From assembly GCA_052034525.1 (NCBI GenBank), contig JBPOIK010000116.1, positions 1 through 33,279 on the forward strand: a stretch of DNA of 33,279 bases, in the 5' to 3' direction. Below, piece by piece: positions 16,797-25,409 of this stretch (position 1 is its first letter; the number at the start of each line of letters is the position of its first letter). The stretch is from JAFGJQ01 sp052034525. GTDB taxonomy: Bacteria; Planctomycetota; Phycisphaerae; UBA1845. A program made the translations under genes and the position numbers. A model generated the notes under the pieces. The model was not told the DNA's origin. It did no database searches and saw only the letters and a list, made by a program, of their open reading frames with translations.

Positions 16797-18617
16797 ATGA
16801 CAGCACTTCGACACCAAGTCCGGCGGACGCAGCAGCGGTTGTGGGCCAACCGGTGGTTCCTGCTTCTGGCGTGGTCGTTGACGGCTGCGGCCGGCGTCTA
16901 TGCGTGTGTGGTTTTCGGGGTCAGGCTGCTTGGCGCGGAGGCACCGCTGGGATGGATCGCGCTGGGACTGGCCGGTGCCGCCGGCATCGTGGCCACGATC
17001 ATCAGCTTGATCGGCCGGCCCGATGAAATCACCGCAGCCGCTGAACTCGATCGGGCGGCGGGTCTGCGGGAACGGGTCAGCAGCGGCCTGTACTGCGAAC
17101 AGTCGGCGGACCCCTATGCGCACGCCGTGGTCGTCGATGCGCAGCGCGTGAGCAGCACGGTATCCGTGCGGCAGCACATTCCTCTGCGCGCTCCCCAGCC
17201 GCTGTGGTACACGGGAATCGCCGCGGTCATCGTGATCATTCTGTTGTTGCTGCCGTCCGGGTGGATCACGCGTACGCAGGCCCAGACGGACCAGCCGCCG
17301 GAGGATCTGATCCGACGCCAGAAGGTGGACGTCCAGAAGAAGATCGACCTGGTCAGAAAAGAGGCCCGGATCCATGAAGGTTTGAAGGACAACCCGGCCA
17401 TGAAGGATCTGGTCGCGGGGCTGGAGAACCTTTCCAAAGAGCCGGTGGGGGATCCCGAGGCCCGGCGTGTGGAGGCGCTCAAGAAAATCACCTCCGCGGC
17501 CGACGCCCTGCGCCAGCAGCGTCAGGGTGAGCAGTTCGAGAAGGTCGGCGAGATGAAGAGGATGCTTCGCGCGATCAAACCCGAGGAGAACGACCCGAAC
17601 TCGCCCGCGCAGAAGCTGGCACAGGCGCTGGCCCAGGGAGATTTCCAGGCCGCCAACGAGGCAACAAAGGCCCTCCAGGAACACCTGGCCAACATGCAGA
17701 ATTCGCAGAACACCGAGGCCCTGCAGCAGACGCAGGAACAGCTCGAGCGGCTCGCCGAGCAGCTCAGGAAGGCGGCGGCCGACAACGCGGCGCTTCAGCA
17801 GAAGATCGAGCAGGCCGGGATGAAAAAGGAGGACGCGCAGAAGCTGATGGATCAGATCGCCCAGGGCGACACCTCCGAGCTGGAGAGGCAGCTTTCCAAG
17901 CTCGGCATTCCGCAGAACCAGGTGGATTCGCTGATGCAGCAGATGCGCAAACGAGCCGACGCCTGCAACGCGTGCCGGAACATGAGCAGCGCTTTGAGCC
18001 TGGCGGCGTCCTCAATGCAGCCGGGGCATTCGGGCGACGCCGCTTCCGGCCTCCAATCCATGGGCGATCAGCTCGGCGAAATGGAGATGCTCGAACAGCA
18101 GATGAACGAGCTGGAGTCCGCCATGGCATCGCTCGACAACGCCAAATCCCAGATGGGCGATTGTCCGCAGTGCAAAGGGACCGGCATGTGCGACGGGCAG
18201 ATCTGCGGCGCGTGCCAGGGAACAGGATCGGGCGGACGGGGTGCCGGCATGGGACAAATGGGGCAGGGCCGCGGGGGCATTGCCCCCGAAGCGCCGACGG
18301 CGGTCGGCTTCAAGCCCGAGCGGGCGCCCGTTCACACGGGTCCGGGAAAGATCATCGGGCAGTTTCTCGTGGAAGGAGAGCAGATCAAGGGAGAGACGTC
18401 CAGTGAGTTGGCGGAAGTGGTCACCGCGGAGGAACGCAACGCCACCGACGCCATCCAGCGGGACCGGATCCCGCGGCAGTACCAGCGCTCCGTGAAAGAG
18501 TACTTCACCCGCGTGCAGCAGGCGCTGGGCCACCCGAGCGCTGTGGAAGAAGAGAACGCCCCCGAAGGCGAAAAGCCTGCGGAGGCTCTGGACGAGAGCG
18601 AAACCGCGGGATCGTAA
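16797..18617 (+). CDS. Membrane-anchored coiled-coil protein with DnaJ-like CxxCxGxG cysteine motifs
   Basis: Protein of 606 residues. Hydrophobic segments lie at about 20-45, 51-72 and 140-160. A long Gln/Glu/Lys-rich region (about 165-450) follows that is very likely a coiled coil. A cysteine cluster then reads CPQCKGTGMC (Cys456, 459, 465) and CGACQGTGSG (Cys470, 473), the CxxCxGxG repeat of DnaJ-type zinc domains but with two repeats rather than four. A further CNAC pair lies at 390-393. The C-terminal 100 residues are polar and charged, with RQYQRSVKEYF near the end. The N-terminal layout resembles DUF4175-type proteins often found with MoxR/VWA genes; that is a suggestion, not a firm assignment. 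It opens the operon. A zinc-stabilised scaffold role is inferred. Confidence 0.8.
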   Translation: MTALRHQVRRTQQRLWANRWFLLLAWSLTAAAGVYACVVFGVRLLGAEAPLGWIALGLAGAAGIVATIISLIGRPDEITAAAELDRAAGLRERVSSGLYCEQSADPYAHAVVVDAQRVSSTVSVRQHIPLRAPQPLWYTGIAAVIVIILLLLPSGWITRTQAQTDQPPEDLIRRQKVDVQKKIDLVRKEARIHEGLKDNPAMKDLVAGLENLSKEPVGDPEARRVEALKKITSAADALRQQRQGEQFEKVGEMKRMLRAIKPEENDPNSPAQKLAQALAQGDFQAANEATKALQEHLANMQNSQNTEALQQTQEQLERLAEQLRKAAADNAALQQKIEQAGMKKEDAQKLMDQIAQGDTSELERQLSKLGIPQNQVDSLMQQMRKRADACNACRNMSSALSLAASSMQPGHSGDAASGLQSMGDQLGEMEMLEQQMNELESAMASLDNAKSQMGDCPQCKGTGMCDGQICGACQGTGSGGRGAGMGQMGQGRGGIAPEAPTAVGFKPERAPVHTGPGKIIGQFLVEGEQIKGETSSELAEVVTAEERNATDAIQRDRIPRQYQRSVKEYFTRVQQALGHPSAVEEENAPEGEKPAEALDESETAGS

Positions 18618-18702
18618 TGGACTGGCGCGGCTTGATGCGGCCTTGGCGTTCGGACGGTTCACGGACGAAGGTCGCGTCGCACTTCAGGAAAGGCTTCTCA
18701 TA

Positions 18703-19716
18703 ATGATGAAGAGTCCTGCATGGGGACGGTGGGGATCGCTCCTTCTCGTGGTGTTCATCTGCGCGTGTCGCGACGCAAAGCCGACAAACGTCGTGCGCCT
18801 CTACTGCAGCGTCGACGAGGTGTTCGGCCGGCAGGTGATCGCCGAATTCGAAAAACGCACCGGCATCACGGTGCAGACCACGTATGACAGCGAAGCCGGC
18901 AAAACGACGGGCCTCGTCAACAAGATTGAGATGGAGAAAGACCGTCCGCAGGCGGACGTTTTCTGGTCGTCGGAGCTTTTCAACACGATTCTCCTGGCGC
19001 GCAAGGGCCTGCTCGAGCCGTATGACTCGCCCGCCGCTTCGGATATTCCGCCGCGCTACCGCGACCCGGAGCACCGCTGGACGGCCATCGGCCTGCGCGG
19101 TCGGGTCATCGCGTTTGACCCGGCCCGCATTCCGGCCGACCAGGTGCCGCAGCGATGGGTCGACATGGACGACGAGGCCGTCGCCGCGAAGGTCGCTTAC
19201 GCCAACCCGCTGTTCGGCACCACCCGGGGGCACGTGGCGGCCATGGTCGCCCTCTGGGGTCGCGATGAAACGGCCGAGTTTCTGACGGGGCTGCGCGAAC
19301 GTGGTGCGAAGAAAGTGGACGGCAACAGCATGGCCGTCCGCGAACTGCTGTCCGGCCGGGTTGCCCTGGCGGCCACAGACACCGATGACGTGGTCCTGGC
19401 CAACCGTAACGGCGCCACGCTCGAAATGATCTATCCGGATATGGGAGACGGCGGGACTCTCCTTATCCCCAATTCCATCGCGATCCTGAAGGGCTCGCGG
19501 AACGAGCAGGCCGCCCGCAAGCTGGTGGATTTCCTGGTCTCGGCGGACGTGGAGGAGATGCTCGCTCGCAGCGCGTCACAGAATGTCCCCGTGCGGCCCG
19601 CGCTTCGAGAAAAGCTGGCCATGCAGATGCCGCCAGAGACGGATATCTCCTACGAGGCCGTAGCGGACGCCATGCCCGAGGCGGCGGAACTGGTCCGCGA
19701 GATTCTGACCCGGTGA
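18703..19716 (+). CDS. ABC transporter substrate-binding lipoprotein (family 1, ferric-binding-like fold)
   Basis: Protein of 337 residues. I chose the ATG at 18703 (the next codon but one is also ATG) because AGGAAAGG lies upstream and a lipoprotein signal follows, ending FICAC with Cys22 as the probable lipidated residue. The fold pattern is that of periplasmic binding proteins close to FbpA/FutA: VVRLYCSVDEVFGRQVIAEF, then ADVFWSSELFN and NSIAILKGSRNEQAARKLVD. The position where ferric-binding members have a Tyr-Tyr iron site instead reads TDTDD (225-229), so iron may not be the ligand. It lies 85 bp after the coiled-coil gene, and its stop overlaps the permease start (GTGA). It would deliver a small solute to that permease. 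Confidence 0.88.
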   Translation: MMKSPAWGRWGSLLLVVFICACRDAKPTNVVRLYCSVDEVFGRQVIAEFEKRTGITVQTTYDSEAGKTTGLVNKIEMEKDRPQADVFWSSELFNTILLARKGLLEPYDSPAASDIPPRYRDPEHRWTAIGLRGRVIAFDPARIPADQVPQRWVDMDDEAVAAKVAYANPLFGTTRGHVAAMVALWGRDETAEFLTGLRERGAKKVDGNSMAVRELLSGRVALAATDTDDVVLANRNGATLEMIYPDMGDGGTLLIPNSIAILKGSRNEQAARKLVDFLVSADVEEMLARSASQNVPVRPALREKLAMQMPPETDISYEAVADAMPEAAELVREILTR

Positions 19717-21206
19717 GCGGCAGAGCCTGTCGAACGCTGTGGACCGTTCTGGCAACAGGCCTTTTCCTGCTCGCCATCGTGATTCCATCGCTGGCCGTAG
19801 TGGCCCGGGCCGTCGCGGATGCACAGCCCCCGTCCGGAGGTTGGATGTGGTCGGCCCGGCAATGGGGCCTGCTCAGGGACACGGTGATCCTGGCCGGCGC
19901 CGCTATGGTGACCGCCCTCGTGCTGTCGCTGCCGGCCGCCTGCGTGGTCGGGCAGACCCGGCGTCTGTCCACGCGTCCGATTCTGGTCGCATTGATGGCC
20001 TCGCCGCTGCTACTGCCGCCAATGGTGTACACGTTCGGCTGGCAGCGGCTGGCGGCGACGCTGCCTCCGCGTCTGCTTTGTATCGGCATGTGGGCGGCCT
20101 GGGGATGGCCGATCCCCGCCCTGATCGTCGGGTCCGGCTGGGCCCGCGCCGGACGCGCGGGTTACGAAGCGGCGTTGCTGTCCACGACGGCGGGGGCGGC
20201 GTTTCTACGGGTGGGTCTGCCCCTGCTCTGGCGACCGCTGGCAATCAGCGGGCTGATTCTGTTTGTCCTGTTCCTGGGCGAGTATACCGTTCCGCACGCC
20301 TGCGGACTGAGCGTCTACGCCACGGATTTGCTGGGCCTGGCGGAAGCGTACGGCCCCCGTGCCATCGAAGTCCTCTGGCCGTCGGTGCCGCTGATCGGGC
20401 TGCTGGCAAGCGCGGGGGCGCTGGCGTGGGCGACGTGGCGCGGGTCCGCCGATCAGGATGCCGGGGCTGCGGGAGTCGCGGAAGCCTCACGGCGCTCGCG
20501 GGCCGCGCTCGCGTGCGTTATCGTGATTCTGGGGCTGACCATCGTCACGCCAATCGTACGACTGGCGTGGCACGCCTCCATTCTGGAGTGGGTGAACCTG
20601 GCTTGGCGGACGTACCGAGTGGAACTGTGTCAGTCCGTGGCTGTGTCCGTCGCCGGCGGCCTGGCGGCTGTTCTGATGGGTACGGGATTGGCGATGCACT
20701 CGCTGGGACGCCGTCTGGTCGTGGGCTGGGCGGTGGCGTTCGGGCTGCTTCCCGGGGCCTTGGTGGGCCAGGCCCTCGTGGTGGCGTATTTGCCCGTTCC
20801 ACCGGTATATGACCAATGGCCCATCGTGGTATTCTGCCATGTGGCCCGATTCGGTTGGATCGGCCTGCTGGCGGCGATGCTGGCATGGCGACAGGTTCCC
20901 CCGGATCTCGTGCAGCAGGCCCGGGCCGACGGAGCGGACGCGCTGGCCGTCGATACGCACGTCCGGTTGTGGCCGAACTGGCCGACCCTGCTATGCGGAG
21001 CGGGCCTGGTGGCGGCATTGAGTCTGGCGGACATCACCGCGATCAGCTTGGTCCGCGTGCCCTCCGTCGGCACGATTTCGCTGACGCTGATCGAGAAAAT
21101 GCATCGGTTCGAGGAAGAGATGCTGGTGGCGCTGAGCCTGTGGCTGGTGGCCGCGGCGGTGCCGCCCGCCGTTCTGATGGCCGTGGCGCTGCGGCGCCGG
21201 GGATAG
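19713..21206 (+). CDS. ABC transporter permease with two fused membrane domains
   Basis: Protein of 497 residues with about 12 predicted membrane helices in two homologous halves, as in FbpB-type permeases. Each half has an EAA-type coupling loop for an ABC ATPase: YEAALLSTTAGAAFLRVGLP (151-170) and a second around QQARADGADALAV (401-413). The start is a GTG overlapping the stop of the binding-protein gene by 4 bp, so the two are translationally coupled. It would form the membrane channel for the solute bound by the upstream lipoprotein. No ABC ATPase gene follows; the next gene, 7 bp on, is a beta-propeller lipoprotein. The ATPase is presumably encoded elsewhere in the genome and shared. Confidence 0.9.
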   Translation: MSGRACRTLWTVLATGLFLLAIVIPSLAVVARAVADAQPPSGGWMWSARQWGLLRDTVILAGAAMVTALVLSLPAACVVGQTRRLSTRPILVALMASPLLLPPMVYTFGWQRLAATLPPRLLCIGMWAAWGWPIPALIVGSGWARAGRAGYEAALLSTTAGAAFLRVGLPLLWRPLAISGLILFVLFLGEYTVPHACGLSVYATDLLGLAEAYGPRAIEVLWPSVPLIGLLASAGALAWATWRGSADQDAGAAGVAEASRRSRAALACVIVILGLTIVTPIVRLAWHASILEWVNLAWRTYRVELCQSVAVSVAGGLAAVLMGTGLAMHSLGRRLVVGWAVAFGLLPGALVGQALVVAYLPVPPVYDQWPIVVFCHVARFGWIGLLAAMLAWRQVPPDLVQQARADGADALAVDTHVRLWPNWPTLLCGAGLVAALSLADITAISLVRVPSVGTISLTLIEKMHRFEEEMLVALSLWLVAAAVPPAVLMAVALRRRG

Positions 21207-21213
21207 CACGGCG

Positions 21214-22182
21214 ATGGATGCACGTCCGCACATCTCGCCTCAGACGACGCGGATTCGCCGTATGGGTTTGCGCTGTCGGCTCGGGCGGATCGTGCTGCCG
21301 CTGGCGGCGCTGATCGCGGGCTGCGATCCGCCGCTCCTGACGCCGAGCGGAGTGACCGCCACGTTCGGCAGCCAGGGATTGGCCGAGGGCTCATTCGTGA
21401 CGCCGCGCGCCATTGCCATCGGCCCCGACGGATCGGTCTACGTGGCGGACAAGACGGCCCGGATCCAGCGATTCAGCGCCACGGGCGAGTTCGAGACGCA
21501 ATGGGCCATGCCCGAGCGGGCGGCCGGCAAGCCGGTGGGCGTCTTCGTGTCACCGGATCAGAGGGTATTCGTGGCCGACACACATTACTCGCGCATCATG
21601 GTGTACGATCGCGACGGAAACGAACTGGCCCGGTTCGGCGAAAACGGGACGGCGGACGGACAGTTCCTCCTCACGACGGATGTGGCCATGGATGCCGCCG
21701 GCTACCTGTATGTCAGCGAATACGGCGGCAACGACCGCATCAGCAAATGGACCCCGGACTACCAGTTCGTGTGCGTCCTGATCGCCGGGGAAGTGGCGGG
21801 CCGGCCTCTGGCGCGGCCCTCGGCACTGGACATCGACGCCCAGCAGACGCTGTGGGTGGCCGACTCGTGCAATCACCGGCTTCTGCGTTTTGATCTTGCG
21901 GGCCGGCTGCTGGCTCATTTCGGCGAAATGGGCGATGGTGCGGGCCAGATGCGCTTCCCCTATGATGTCGCCATCACGCCGGAAGGAAACGTGCTGGCGT
22001 GCGAATATGCCAACAGCCGCCTGCAGTGGTTCTCTCCGGACGGACGGTCCCTTCGAACCTGGGGCACCCAGGGTCGGGCGCTGGGGCAATTGTGGGCCCC
22101 CTGGGGAGCCGCGATCGGCCCTGACGGCAACGTCTACGTCGTGGATACGCTGAACTGCCGGGTGCAGGTGATTCGGCCATGA
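21214..22182 (+). CDS. NHL-repeat beta-propeller lipoprotein
   Basis: Protein of 322 residues with lipobox LIAGC (Cys37) and five or six NHL-type repeats. Examples are AIAIGPDGSVYVADKTARI, VSPDQRVFVADTHYSRI, LDIDAQQTLWVADSCNHRL, VAITPEGNVLACEYANSRL and IGPDGNVYVVDTLNCRV. NHL proteins form a six-bladed propeller used for protein or ligand binding. The start at 21214 leaves a long N-region before the signal; the ATG at 21262 (MGLRCRLGRIVLP) gives a more usual lipoprotein signal, though neither has a strong ribosome site. The final ATGA overlaps the start of the large VWA gene. Probably a membrane-attached binding module for other proteins of the operon. Confidence 0.88.
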   Translation: MDARPHISPQTTRIRRMGLRCRLGRIVLPLAALIAGCDPPLLTPSGVTATFGSQGLAEGSFVTPRAIAIGPDGSVYVADKTARIQRFSATGEFETQWAMPERAAGKPVGVFVSPDQRVFVADTHYSRIMVYDRDGNELARFGENGTADGQFLLTTDVAMDAAGYLYVSEYGGNDRISKWTPDYQFVCVLIAGEVAGRPLARPSALDIDAQQTLWVADSCNHRLLRFDLAGRLLAHFGEMGDGAGQMRFPYDVAITPEGNVLACEYANSRLQWFSPDGRSLRTWGTQGRALGQLWAPWGAAIGPDGNVYVVDTLNCRVQVIRP

Positions 22183-25100
22183 GCCATTTGCTCGCAGTGC
22201 AACTTCCCTTCGCCTTTGAGCATCCGCAGTGGCTCTGGCTGTGCCTGCTGGTGCCGGTTCTGGTGTGGCTGTCGCGGCGGAGTCTGGCTGGGCTGGATCC
22301 GCTGCGGCGCGGGCTGGCCCTTCTGCTGCGCAGCCTGGTGATCGTGATCCTGGCAGTCTGTCTGGCCCAGATCGTGCATGTCCGGCAGAACGACAAACTG
22401 ACCGTGCTGTTTCTGATGGACCGTTCCGACAGCATTCCGGATGACAAACAGCTTCTGCAGGAAGGCTTCATCGCGGAAGCGAGCAAGGCGTGCCCCCGCG
22501 GCGACCGGGTGGGCGTGATTGACTTCGCCCGTCATGCATACGTCCAGCAGCCGCCCTACGAAGGGGGCTATTACCTGGAGGTGGGCCGACTGCCCAAGAT
22601 GCCCAATCCGGACCGGACGGACATCGCCAGCGCCCTTCGGATGGCCATGGCCATCTTTCCGGCCGATACAGCCAGGCGGATCGTCCTGATCACGGACGGC
22701 AACGACAACATGGGTGATCTGCTGCGGGAAACGGCCTCGGTCAAAGCCGGGGGCGCGGTCATCGATGTGGTTCCGATCTGGTACGAGCACACGAACGAGA
22801 TCTACTTCGACCGGATGGTAGCCCCGAACCTCGTGGAGGAGGGCGAGCAGGTGCCCATCCGCATGGTGCTGGTGTCGCGACGACCCGCGGTGGGGCGCAT
22901 AGACCTCTACCACAACGGCCAGCAGGTCCTGCTGCCGCCGGAATTCGGCCGGGTGCAGTTGAACGCCGGCGACAACGTGTTCCTCGTCCGATTGCCCATC
23001 CGCTCGGGCGGACCCCAGCGGTTCGAGGCCCGGTTCGTGCCCGAGGGCGGTCGGGCCGCAGACGCGATCGTCGAGAATAACAGTGCTACCACCTTCAGTT
23101 TCGTCACGGGCAAGCGACGGGCCCTGGTCCTGACCATGGATCCGACATACGACCAGGTGTTCGCGGACGCCCTGCGCAGCGAGAAGGTGGATGTCGACCT
23201 GCTGCATCTGACCGCCGACGACGCCACGCTGGACCTGCTCCAGATGCTGAACTACTCCGCCATCATTCTCTCCAATGTTCCCGCCCACGTGTTCACGGAC
23301 GAGCAGCTCAAGATGCTGGCATCGTATGTGAAGGATCTCGGCGGCGGGCTGCTGATGCTGGGCGGAGACGAGTCATTCGGCGCCGGCGGCTGGATGGGCA
23401 CTCCGGTCGAAGAGGTCATGCCGGTCGCGTTCGAAATCAAGCACAAGAAGGTGATCCCTCGCGGCGCGCTGGTGATCATCATGCACAGTTGTGAAATCCC
23501 CCGGGGGAACACCCACGGCAAGGAGGTGGCCAAAAAGTCGCTCGACACGATCAGCTCCCGCGATTACTTCGGCGTCATCGCCTACACTTGGTCGCCCATG
23601 GGCGTGAACTGGGCCGTGCCTCTGGGGCTGTCCGCCGACAAAACAAAGATCAAACGCCTGATCGACGTCATGCAGATCGGCGACATGCCCGATTTTGACT
23701 CCGCCATGGGCGAGGGCGTCCGGCAACTGGTGAAAACAGACGCCGCCCAGAAGCACATGATCATCATCAGCGACGGCGACCCCAGCCCGCCGAGCCCCGC
23801 GACGATCCAATCAATGGTGGGCGCAAGCATCACGTGCAGCACGGTCGGGATCGGTTACGGTCAGCACGTCGTGGAGCCCACCCTCCGGAACATCGCACAG
23901 GCGACAAACGGACGCTTCTATGCCTGTCGCAATCCGCGCACGCTGCCTCAGATCTTCGTGAAAGAATCGCAAATCGTGCGACGCTCCCTCATCGATGAAC
24001 ACCGGTTCACGCCACAGGTACAGTATGCGTTCAGTGAAGTTCTGACCGGCATCCGCACCGACGACGGCCTGCCCGCCCTGAACGGGCTGGTGCTCACCTC
24101 GCCCAAGCCGCTGGCCCTGGTGCCTCTGGTCCGCATGACAAAAGACGGTCCGGACCCCGTGCTGGCACACTGGCAGTACGAACTGGGCAAGAGCGTGGCC
24201 TTCACCAGCGGATTCTGGCCGCGGTGGGGGCCGGAATGGACGCGCTGGCCCAGCTTCGCCAAACTCTGGGCCCAGATCGTACGCTGGTCCATGCGGCAGG
24301 AATCGCCCGCCAACTTCGAGGTGTATACCAAGGTGGAAGGCAACCGCGGGCGTGTCATCGTGGAGGCCCTGGACAAGGACGCCGGCTACCTGAACTTCCT
24401 TGACCTGCCCGGCGGCGTCATCCGGCCGGATCAGTCTGTGGAGCCCCTGCGTTTCCACCAGACCGGCCCCGGCCACTACGAGGCGTCCTTTGACGTGCTC
24501 CAGACCGGGCAGTACATCGCCAGTGTCAACGTGCGCCACGGCGGCGACGATCTGGGGGCCATCCACACCGGAGCGTCCGTCCCGTTTTCTCCGGAGTTCC
24601 GCGAACTGTCCACCAACGAGGCGATTCTCCGGGAGGTCCAGCAGATGACCGGCGGGCGCTGGCTGGAGGACATGAGCGACCCCGCCGCCCTGGATCTGTT
24701 CCGCCATGACCTGCCCCCGACCGTATCGCGACAGCCGGCGTGGGACTGGACCGTGGCCTGGCTTCTGCTGCCGCTGTTCCTGGTGGACGTGGCCCTGCGG
24801 CGGCTGGCAAGCTGGGTGGCCTTTTCCGTATTGTTCGAGGCGGTGTTGCTGGTCTTTCTCCTCTATGGCGTGGGCACCGCTCGCGCCGGATTCTGGGGGG
24901 TGGCCGGATCAATTCTCTGTGCAGAGGTGGTCGGCTGGAGCATCCGTCATCGATCCATCGGCCCGATGCTCGCCTCCATCACGCACACCGTATCCGTTCT
25001 GGGCAGCGCCGGCCAGCGCAGCACCACCGCACTGGGACAGCTCAAGACCACGCGCGAACGACTGCGCGAAGAGCGGACCGCTCGCGGCGAACCTGACTCC

Positions 25101-25367
25101 CAGGCCCCCCGGGAATCGGCGCCCGATCGGACGGCCCGCTATGAGCCGGGAGCCGCCGGATCGGAGCCTCCGCCCGGCGACCTGCATGACGCCCTCGGCG
25201 GCGCCCGCGCGCAGCCGGAGTACCAGGAGAAACGCCGCCCGCCCGCCGGGCGCGGCGCGGACGAGTCGAAAGAAGACGCCGAAGACATCACCTCGCGCCT
25301 GCTGCGGGCCAAGCGGAGAGCCCGGCGCGACATGGACGGTGAATCGGATGAGAAACGCCAGGACTAG
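22179..25367 (+). CDS. Large membrane protein with two VWA-like domains and a glutamine-amidotransferase-like domain
   Basis: Protein of 1062 residues. Two N-terminal membrane helices (about 15-65) are followed by a VWA domain with an intact metal site: DRSDS (Asp81), a Thr in NPDRTDIASA, and LITDGND. A beta region and a class I amidotransferase-like segment (about 355-410, SNVPAHVFTDEQL and GGGLLMLGGDESFG) follow. A second VWA fold comes next, in which the DxSxS motif is replaced by MHSCE (Met435-Glu439) while IISDGD is kept, so it probably binds no metal. C-terminal membrane helices lie at about 855-925, ending in a charged disordered tail of about 120 residues. The layout matches the vWA/GATase membrane proteins of MoxR operons. 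It overlaps the NHL gene and is followed 42 bp on by moxR. A periplasm-facing scaffold is likely. Confidence 0.88.
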   Translation: MSHLLAVQLPFAFEHPQWLWLCLLVPVLVWLSRRSLAGLDPLRRGLALLLRSLVIVILAVCLAQIVHVRQNDKLTVLFLMDRSDSIPDDKQLLQEGFIAEASKACPRGDRVGVIDFARHAYVQQPPYEGGYYLEVGRLPKMPNPDRTDIASALRMAMAIFPADTARRIVLITDGNDNMGDLLRETASVKAGGAVIDVVPIWYEHTNEIYFDRMVAPNLVEEGEQVPIRMVLVSRRPAVGRIDLYHNGQQVLLPPEFGRVQLNAGDNVFLVRLPIRSGGPQRFEARFVPEGGRAADAIVENNSATTFSFVTGKRRALVLTMDPTYDQVFADALRSEKVDVDLLHLTADDATLDLLQMLNYSAIILSNVPAHVFTDEQLKMLASYVKDLGGGLLMLGGDESFGAGGWMGTPVEEVMPVAFEIKHKKVIPRGALVIIMHSCEIPRGNTHGKEVAKKSLDTISSRDYFGVIAYTWSPMGVNWAVPLGLSADKTKIKRLIDVMQIGDMPDFDSAMGEGVRQLVKTDAAQKHMIIISDGDPSPPSPATIQSMVGASITCSTVGIGYGQHVVEPTLRNIAQATNGRFYACRNPRTLPQIFVKESQIVRRSLIDEHRFTPQVQYAFSEVLTGIRTDDGLPALNGLVLTSPKPLALVPLVRMTKDGPDPVLAHWQYELGKSVAFTSGFWPRWGPEWTRWPSFAKLWAQIVRWSMRQESPANFEVYTKVEGNRGRVIVEALDKDAGYLNFLDLPGGVIRPDQSVEPLRFHQTGPGHYEASFDVLQTGQYIASVNVRHGGDDLGAIHTGASVPFSPEFRELSTNEAILREVQQMTGGRWLEDMSDPAALDLFRHDLPPTVSRQPAWDWTVAWLLLPLFLVDVALRRLASWVAFSVLFEAVLLVFLLYGVGTARAGFWGVAGSILCAEVVGWSIRHRSIGPMLASITHTVSVLGSAGQRSTTALGQLKTTRERLREERTARGEPDSQAPRESAPDRTARYEPGAAGSEPPPGDLHDALGGARAQPEYQEKRRPPAGRGADESKEDAEDITSRLLRAKRRARRDMDGESDEKRQD

Positions 25368-25409
25368 CGCTGCCCGTGGCGGCGCCACTGCGGATACAGG
25401 AGCACCGTG

